45,267 nucleotides of DNA, from contig JAEETP010000010.1 of assembly GCA_016290415.1 (NCBI GenBank), forward strand, positions 1-45,267, written 5' to 3'. Positions 41,553-45,267 of this stretch are shown here, piece by piece; the first letter of the stretch is position 1; each line of letters starts with the position of its first letter. The notes below the pieces were generated by a model. That model did no database searches. It was not told where the DNA came from and saw only the letters and a program-made list of their open reading frames with translations. This stretch comes from Bacteroidales bacterium. Lineage in GTDB: Bacteria; Bacteroidota; Bacteroidia; Bacteroidales; UBA932. Both the position numbers and the translations under genes were made by a program.

Positions 41553-42147
41553 CACCATACTTCTAAGCACTGCCTATTTGCCGCCGGTGGCATATTTTGC
41601 CGCCGTGGCGCATTCGCAGTCGGCAGCGGTGGAGGCTTGCGAGACCTTCCAGAAACAGAGTTACCGCAACCGGTGCAACATCTATTCGCCCGACGGGGCC
41701 CAGCAGCTGCTGGTGCCGGTGCTTCACGCCGGCAGCCGGTTTATCCGCGACATCCGCATAGACTACAGCAAAAACTGGCAGCACCACCACCGCCGTGCCA
41801 TTGCCACCGCCTACGGCCCTACCCCGTTTTTCAAGTATTACTGGGACGATATCGACGCCATCCTGGGCCGTAAGTACGAATTCCTGTTCGATATGAATAT
41901 GGAGCTTACAGAGAAGTTGCTGCAATTGCTTGAGATTCGCACGCCCATAGTTATAACGGCAGAATACGAAAGCGCCCCGACGGGCCTTTGCGACCTGCGG
42001 AGCGCTATTCATCCCAAAAGGGAGTGGCCGGATTGGAAGCCTAAAGAGTATTATCAGAGTTTCTGCGACCGCCACGGCTGGTTGCCCAACCTGTCGGTAA
42101 TCGATCTGCTTTTCTCTGAAGGCCCGGAAGCGGCCAATTACCTTTAA
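41521..42147 (+). CDS. WbqC-family protein
   Basis: 208 residues from GTG 41521; a second GTG at 41536 is also possible, and the in-frame ATG at 41416 would run 137 bases back into lpxA with an unnatural Ser/Pro/Thr-rich head, so it is rejected. Conserved WbqC stretches: LLSTAYLPPVAYFAAV (where the family has 'iqqPyY.P...yf..i'), CETFQKQSYRNRCNIYSPDG, LLVPVLHAG, YSKNWQHHHRRAIATAYG and PFFKYYWDDI. WbqC proteins occur in polysaccharide and lipopolysaccharide loci; their activity is unknown, perhaps in amino-sugar formation. Here it ends the lipid A operon, a frequent Bacteroidota arrangement. Its TAA overlaps the lemA stop by 4 bases in convergent orientation. Confidence 0.8.
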   Translation: MESAAVGEQNSTILLSTAYLPPVAYFAAVAHSQSAAVEACETFQKQSYRNRCNIYSPDGAQQLLVPVLHAGSRFIRDIRIDYSKNWQHHHRRAIATAYGPTPFFKYYWDDIDAILGRKYEFLFDMNMELTEKLLQLLEIRTPIVITAEYESAPTGLCDLRSAIHPKREWPDWKPKEYYQSFCDRHGWLPNLSVIDLLFSEGPEAANYL

Positions 42148-42689
42148 TTGTTGCTGATGGGCGGCATATCCTTCTTGGCGTCGGGAACATCCAGATAGTC
42201 GCGTTTGCCAAACCTGAGCAGGGAAGCCACAAACGAGCTGGGCCACTGGCGTACCATACGGTTCATCTTGGTTACGCTGTCGTTATAGACCATACGGCTG
42301 GTGCGCACCAGATTTTCATAGTCGTTGATGGAATCCATAGTCTGCCTGAACATACCGTCGGCCTTGAGTTCGGGATAAGCCTCTCCCACTGCAAGCAGGC
42401 GGCCGAGCACAGAGTTCAAAGCGCCGTCCTGAGCATTGATCTCAGCTGCTGTGGTGGCCTTGGTGCGCTGACCTATGACATCCATCAGAGTGTCGTGCTC
42501 GTGCTTGGAGTATTTCTCTGTCATTGCAACCAGGCTGCTGATGGCATCCCAGCGGCTGTTCTGCTGAACAGCAATCTGGTTCAGGGAGTTGTTGGCCATC
42601 TCGTCCAGATTCACCAGTTCGCGCTGTGTCTTGTAAATGTAATAGCCCACTAAAACAACAAGGGCAAGGATAATCAAAAGTACTATCAT
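42144..42689 (-). CDS. LemA family protein
   Basis: 181 residues. One N-terminal membrane helix (residues 1-18, MIVLLIILALVVLVGYYIY) followed by a helical LemA domain: YNDSVTKMNRMVRQWPSSFV and ENLVRTSRMVYNDSV match the family's '...a..R..YN..v..yN..i..fP...vA' signature, though the conserved 'R...LIPNLV' of the first helix reads SRWDAISSLVAMTEKY. The domain lies in the periplasm or the cytoplasm depending on topology; function is unclear. It is not next to a TPM/HtpX partner here. The gene is monocistronic in the window, convergent with wbqC and divergent from the glucosaminidase gene. Confidence 0.85.
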   Translation of the reverse strand: MIVLLIILALVVLVGYYIYKTQRELVNLDEMANNSLNQIAVQQNSRWDAISSLVAMTEKYSKHEHDTLMDVIGQRTKATTAAEINAQDGALNSVLGRLLAVGEAYPELKADGMFRQTMDSINDYENLVRTSRMVYNDSVTKMNRMVRQWPSSFVASLLRFGKRDYLDVPDAKKDMPPISNN

Positions 42690-42707
42690 CTCTTTGAATT
42701 TGAATTA

Positions 42708-42740
42708 TTGCCTAAATATATATGTTTTTCATTAAATTTG
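42708..42740 (+). promoter_or_regulatory. Promoter of the glucosaminidase-mltG operon (TTG-N22-TAAATTTG)
   Basis: TAAATTTG at 42733-42740 is an exact -7 match; TTG at 42708-42710 lies 22 bases upstream. The transcript would start after the first in-frame ATG (42708), supporting the start at 42759. Confidence 0.5.
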
Positions 42741-42758
42741 CTCAAACGTAGAGCTAAA

Positions 42759-43742
42759 ATGTCTATAAAAAGTATTGCAAGAGGGGTTTGTCTGGCGGCA
42801 ACTGTGCTGCTTTCCTGCTTTATGCTGCAGGCCGACGACTTGCGGCGGGAATATATACGCAAGTGGAGCGAAACCGCTGTGGAACAGATGATTGCCAGCG
42901 GCGTCCCCGCCAGCATCACTCTGGCCCAGGCTTGTCTTGAGTCGGCAAACGGCACCTCTACCCTGGCCCGGCAGGCAAACAACCATTTCGGCATCAAGTG
43001 CCGCGGCTGGAGCGGCCCGATTTTCCGTCACGACGACGACCTCAAGGACGAATGCTTCCGCAGCTACGACAATGCCGGGGAGTCGTTCAGCGACCACTCC
43101 GACTTTTTGCGCTACAACGACCGCTACGCGTCGCTATTTGACCTGGATCCCACCGACTACAAGGGATGGGCCCGCGGGTTGAAGAAGGCCGGCTATGCCA
43201 CCGACCCTGCCTATGCAGAAAAGCTCATCAAGATTATAGAGGATTACAGGCTCTACGAATATGACGTGATCAAGCCGCGCAAGGGCGGCACTTCCGTCTC
43301 TCTGCCGCCGTCTCCGGTAACCCTGGAGAAAGTCACCAAGGTGGATGCTCCCCTGCACTTTCGCCCGCGCAGCCTGGGCAGCGTGACCATAGATTATACT
43401 TTCTATGAAAAGCACGGCCTTGTCTACATATTGGCCAACGGCACCGAGGACTATGCCTCCCTGGCCCGTCAGTTCAACCTGTTCCGGCGCGAGCTGCTCC
43501 GGTTCAACGACGAGAAAAGGGACCACATAATCCCCGCCGGAGAAATGATTTATCTGCAGCCCAAGCGCAACCAGAGCACAGCAGATCTGGCGAAACACGT
43601 GGTGGAAGAGGGCGAGACTATGCGCGGCCTCTCGCAGCGCTTTGGCGTCAAACTCAAGAACCTATATAAATTCAACAATATGAAGCCCGGCCGCGAACCC
43701 GCCCCCGGCACCATCATCAATCTCCGCAAGGTCAAGAAATGA
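42759..43742 (+). CDS. Exported glucosaminidase with LysM domains (peptidoglycan hydrolase)
   Basis: 327 residues from ATG 42759; the longer frame from 42708 begins inside the promoter. A signal peptide (MSIKSIARGVCLAATVLLSC ... FMLQADD) precedes a glucosaminidase domain of the FlgJ/AcmA type (about residues 30-165) with the motif AQACLESANGTSTLARQANN, in which Glu61 is the expected catalytic acid, then NHFGIKC. Two LysM repeats follow (about 230-275: DYASLARQFNLFRRELLRFN; 282-325: EGETMRGLSQRFGVKLKNLY), which bind GlcNAc-containing glycan. It would cut peptidoglycan at N-acetylglucosamine. The last four bases overlap the mltG start (ATGA), so the two cell-wall genes are coupled. Confidence 0.9.
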   Translation: MSIKSIARGVCLAATVLLSCFMLQADDLRREYIRKWSETAVEQMIASGVPASITLAQACLESANGTSTLARQANNHFGIKCRGWSGPIFRHDDDLKDECFRSYDNAGESFSDHSDFLRYNDRYASLFDLDPTDYKGWARGLKKAGYATDPAYAEKLIKIIEDYRLYEYDVIKPRKGGTSVSLPPSPVTLEKVTKVDAPLHFRPRSLGSVTIDYTFYEKHGLVYILANGTEDYASLARQFNLFRRELLRFNDEKRDHIIPAGEMIYLQPKRNQSTADLAKHVVEEGETMRGLSQRFGVKLKNLYKFNNMKPGREPAPGTIINLRKVKK

Positions 43743-44788
43743 GCAAAAAGAAGAATAAAACCAAAAAGACGATAGGCTGGCTGCTGTTTATAGCAGCCGT
43801 GGCGGCCGTGTGCGCCATCTGCTTTTACATCAGCACTTTTATGATGCCCAACACCACCGCCGGCAAAGAGGCCATAAATGTCTATCACACCACAGATTAT
43901 CCCGGCTTCATCTCAGCTTTGGAGCAGAGCGGAGCCGTGAAGAATATGAAGTCTTTCCGCAGGGCCGCCCGACTTATGAAGCTGGACCAGAGTTTCAAGC
44001 CCGGCCACTACGAGCTGCAGGGAGGCCTCAATAACAAGCAGATAGAGAGGGTTTTCTCTCACGGATGGCAGACTCCTGTCAAACTGATGGTCAAGCCGCA
44101 TCTGCGCGACCTGGGCAAGGTGGCGGCATCCCTGGCCAGCCAGCTGGAGGCCGATTCCACAGCCATTATGGAGGCCCTGAACGACCGCGAGATGATGGCC
44201 GCCAAGGGCTTTAACCGCTACACATATCTGGCGATGTTCATCCCCGACACCTACGAGGTTTACTGGACCATCACCCCGCTGCAGCTGCTGGACCGCCTGA
44301 AAAAGGAATACGACGCTTTCTGGAACGACAGCCGCCGGGGCAAGGCGCGCGCCGCCGGGCTTACGCCCGAACAGGCGGTGACGCTGGCCTCCATCGTGAT
44401 TGAGGAGACCAAGTACGAGCCGGAGATGCCGACCGTGGCAGGTGTTTATATCAACCGCCTGAAGAAGGGGATGCTGCTGCAGGCCGACCCCACGGTGAAA
44501 TATGCGGTGAACGACCCCACCCTGCGCAGGATTCTGAACGTGCATCTGCAGGTGGATTCACCTTATAATACTTATAAGCATCCTGGGTTGCCGCCGGGGC
44601 CCATCACCACCCCGCCCAAAAACGCGATAGACGCCGTGCTTGGCTATCAGCACCACAACTATCTATATTTCTGTGCCGACGCCAGCTTCAACGGTCGGCA
44701 CCGCTTTGCCACCAACCTCAGCGAGCATATGAACAATGCCCGCAGCTTCCACGCTGCGATGAACGCCCAGCAAAAAGCAAAACAGTAG
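43739..44788 (+). CDS. mltG: Endolytic peptidoglycan transglycosylase MltG
   Basis: 349 residues. MltG cuts nascent glycan strands at the membrane and is thought to set strand ends during elongation. Lys-rich cytoplasmic head, one membrane helix (about 11-34), a LysM-like subdomain (FKPGHYELQGGLNNKQIERV) and the YceG domain: MFIPDTYEVYWTITP, then LASIVIEETKYEPEMPTVAG with Glu223 at the place of E. coli Glu218, then INRLKKGMLLQADPTVKYA and YNTYKHPGLPPGPITTP. The residue before, usually Glu, is Ile221 here. Length matches E. coli (340). Second gene of the glucosaminidase-mltG unit. Confidence 0.96.
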   Translation: MSKKKNKTKKTIGWLLFIAAVAAVCAICFYISTFMMPNTTAGKEAINVYHTTDYPGFISALEQSGAVKNMKSFRRAARLMKLDQSFKPGHYELQGGLNNKQIERVFSHGWQTPVKLMVKPHLRDLGKVAASLASQLEADSTAIMEALNDREMMAAKGFNRYTYLAMFIPDTYEVYWTITPLQLLDRLKKEYDAFWNDSRRGKARAAGLTPEQAVTLASIVIEETKYEPEMPTVAGVYINRLKKGMLLQADPTVKYAVNDPTLRRILNVHLQVDSPYNTYKHPGLPPGPITTPPKNAIDAVLGYQHHNYLYFCADASFNGRHRFATNLSEHMNNARSFHAAMNAQQKAKQ

Positions 44789-44792
44789 TATT

Positions 44793-45239
44793 ATGAAACG
44801 CCAAACCCTTATTCTTGTCGCCTTTATCTGCGCCCTATTTTCACTCTCAAGCTGCGAGGTTGACACTTCGTCTTCTGCCTGGCTCAACGGCACCGGCTGG
44901 GAGGCCGACCTTAAAGGGTACGTCCTGGACGGAGAGTCTATCTCAGGCTCCCTCAGGCTCTACTTCAAAAACGGAGGTTACGAGTTCGTTGGGGGTTATG
45001 GACACTTCAATGAATCTTGGGGGACCTACGACCATGGTTTCCGAACCGAATTCAAGTCCGCTCCTGAATACGACTTTCCCCGGTTGGTATTCAATATGAC
45101 GAATAGCGCAGAAGAAACTGCCGTCTACAATACTGGCACTCTCTCAGACGACCTTAAAGTCATTCACTTTGACAGTTTTAAGATATTCAGCAACGACGTA
45201 GACGAATTCAAGAATATCGACTTTGTGAGAAAGAAATAG
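44793..45239 (+). CDS. Small predicted lipoprotein
   Basis: 148 residues. Lipoprotein signal peptide with lipobox LSSC (Cys21), then a short Ser-rich spacer and a small beta-rich domain: WLNGTGWEADLKGYVLDGES, SLRLYFKNGGYEFVGGYG and WGTYDHGFRTEFKSAPEYDF. The alternation of aromatic and polar residues suggests a lipocalin- or calycin-like beta-barrel of the kind found in small Bacteroidota lipoproteins that begin with a 'W..t' motif; I do not recognise a named family. It starts 4 bases after mltG and may be co-transcribed. It contains the only CATG seen in the last 23 kb. Confidence 0.65.
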   Translation: MKRQTLILVAFICALFSLSSCEVDTSSSAWLNGTGWEADLKGYVLDGESISGSLRLYFKNGGYEFVGGYGHFNESWGTYDHGFRTEFKSAPEYDFPRLVFNMTNSAEETAVYNTGTLSDDLKVIHFDSFKIFSNDVDEFKNIDFVRKK

Positions 45240-45267
45240 TCATCAATCAGCCTGACGAAGGGCTGGA

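Noticed and set aside
45248..45265. Possible terminator stem CAGCC...GGCTG at the window edge
   Set aside because: Only five pairs are visible and any T-run lies beyond the end of the window.
1..45267. CRISPR arrays, tRNA/rRNA genes, insertion sequences, prophage
   Set aside because: No regular 25-40 base repeats with spacers, no cloverleaf with T-loop GGTTCGA-like core, no transposase or integrase motifs were found on either strand.

Overview
The window is chromosomal DNA of a Bacteroidota bacterium, most likely Bacteroidales. The signs are a FecR/ECF-sigma/SusC/SusD polysaccharide-utilisation locus, Bacteroidota-only families (DUF4290, DUF4293, DUF3823, GxGYxYP, Bacteroidota-type RmuC and LemA), weak Shine-Dalgarno signals, and repeated TAnnTTTG -7 boxes of the primary sigma factor of this phylum. 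GC is roughly 56%. The genus cannot be fixed by eye. There is no rRNA, tRNA, insertion sequence, prophage or CRISPR array in view.

Layout. 1-5.5 kb: end of a TPR protein, a SirB1-like protein, DUF4293, RmuC, a lipoprotein/beta-barrel pair, then a 45-residue micropeptide and a secreted repeat protein of 'beta-flower' type. 5.5-9.6 kb: housekeeping genes (prfA, tcdA, mazG) and a CoA-transferase closed by a clear terminator. 9.6-22.4 kb: a carbohydrate locus with GH88, an ECF sigma divergent from its FecR anti-sigma, SusC with an STN signalling domain, SusD, a DUF3823 lipoprotein, a GxGYxYP protein, a decayed lipoprotein gene and a Tat-exported Gfo/Idh/MocA protein. 22.4-25.7 kb: pyrE, a START-like protein, an RsmF-like rRNA methyltransferase and an unknown protein, in one compact minus-strand run. 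25.7-29.2 kb: Nudix hydrolase, an N-acetylhexosamine-kinase-like protein, and the pair NifU-like scaffold plus GGGtGRT protein. 29.2-33.2 kb (minus): DUF4290, ftsK, lolA-like, C_GCAxxG_C_C protein. 33.3-38.6 kb: rfbD, then rimP-nusA-infB in convergent orientation. 38.7-42.1 kb: lipid A operon lpxD-lpxC-lpxA-wbqC. 42.1-45.2 kb: lemA, a glucosaminidase/LysM protein, mltG and a lipoprotein.

How it fits together. In the carbohydrate locus, SusC/SusD would import an oligosaccharide, the STN domain would report transport to FecR and the ECF sigma factor, and GH88 would remove unsaturated uronic acid from lyase products. The kinase, rfbD and lipid A genes concern sugar salvage and envelope polysaccharides. 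The remaining operons are translation, division and cell-wall housekeeping.

Most notable signals: (1) the palindrome CATG is almost absent: I counted about 15 where base composition predicts well over 100, and the codon before Met avoids ending in C; (2) LpxC has no fused FabZ domain and carries a palindrome-rich in-frame insertion, with a similar insertion in the RsmF-like gene; (3) the NifU-like/GGGtGRT pair has an altered cysteine set; (4) the micropeptide gene with its own promoter box; (5) the divergent sigma/FecR arrangement around a perfect palindrome.

No stretch above 300 bases lacks a feature; the longest such gap (20.75-21.06 kb) holds the decayed gene. Several starts were moved downstream of the longest reading frame on the basis of promoters, family length or signal peptides, as stated in each entry.
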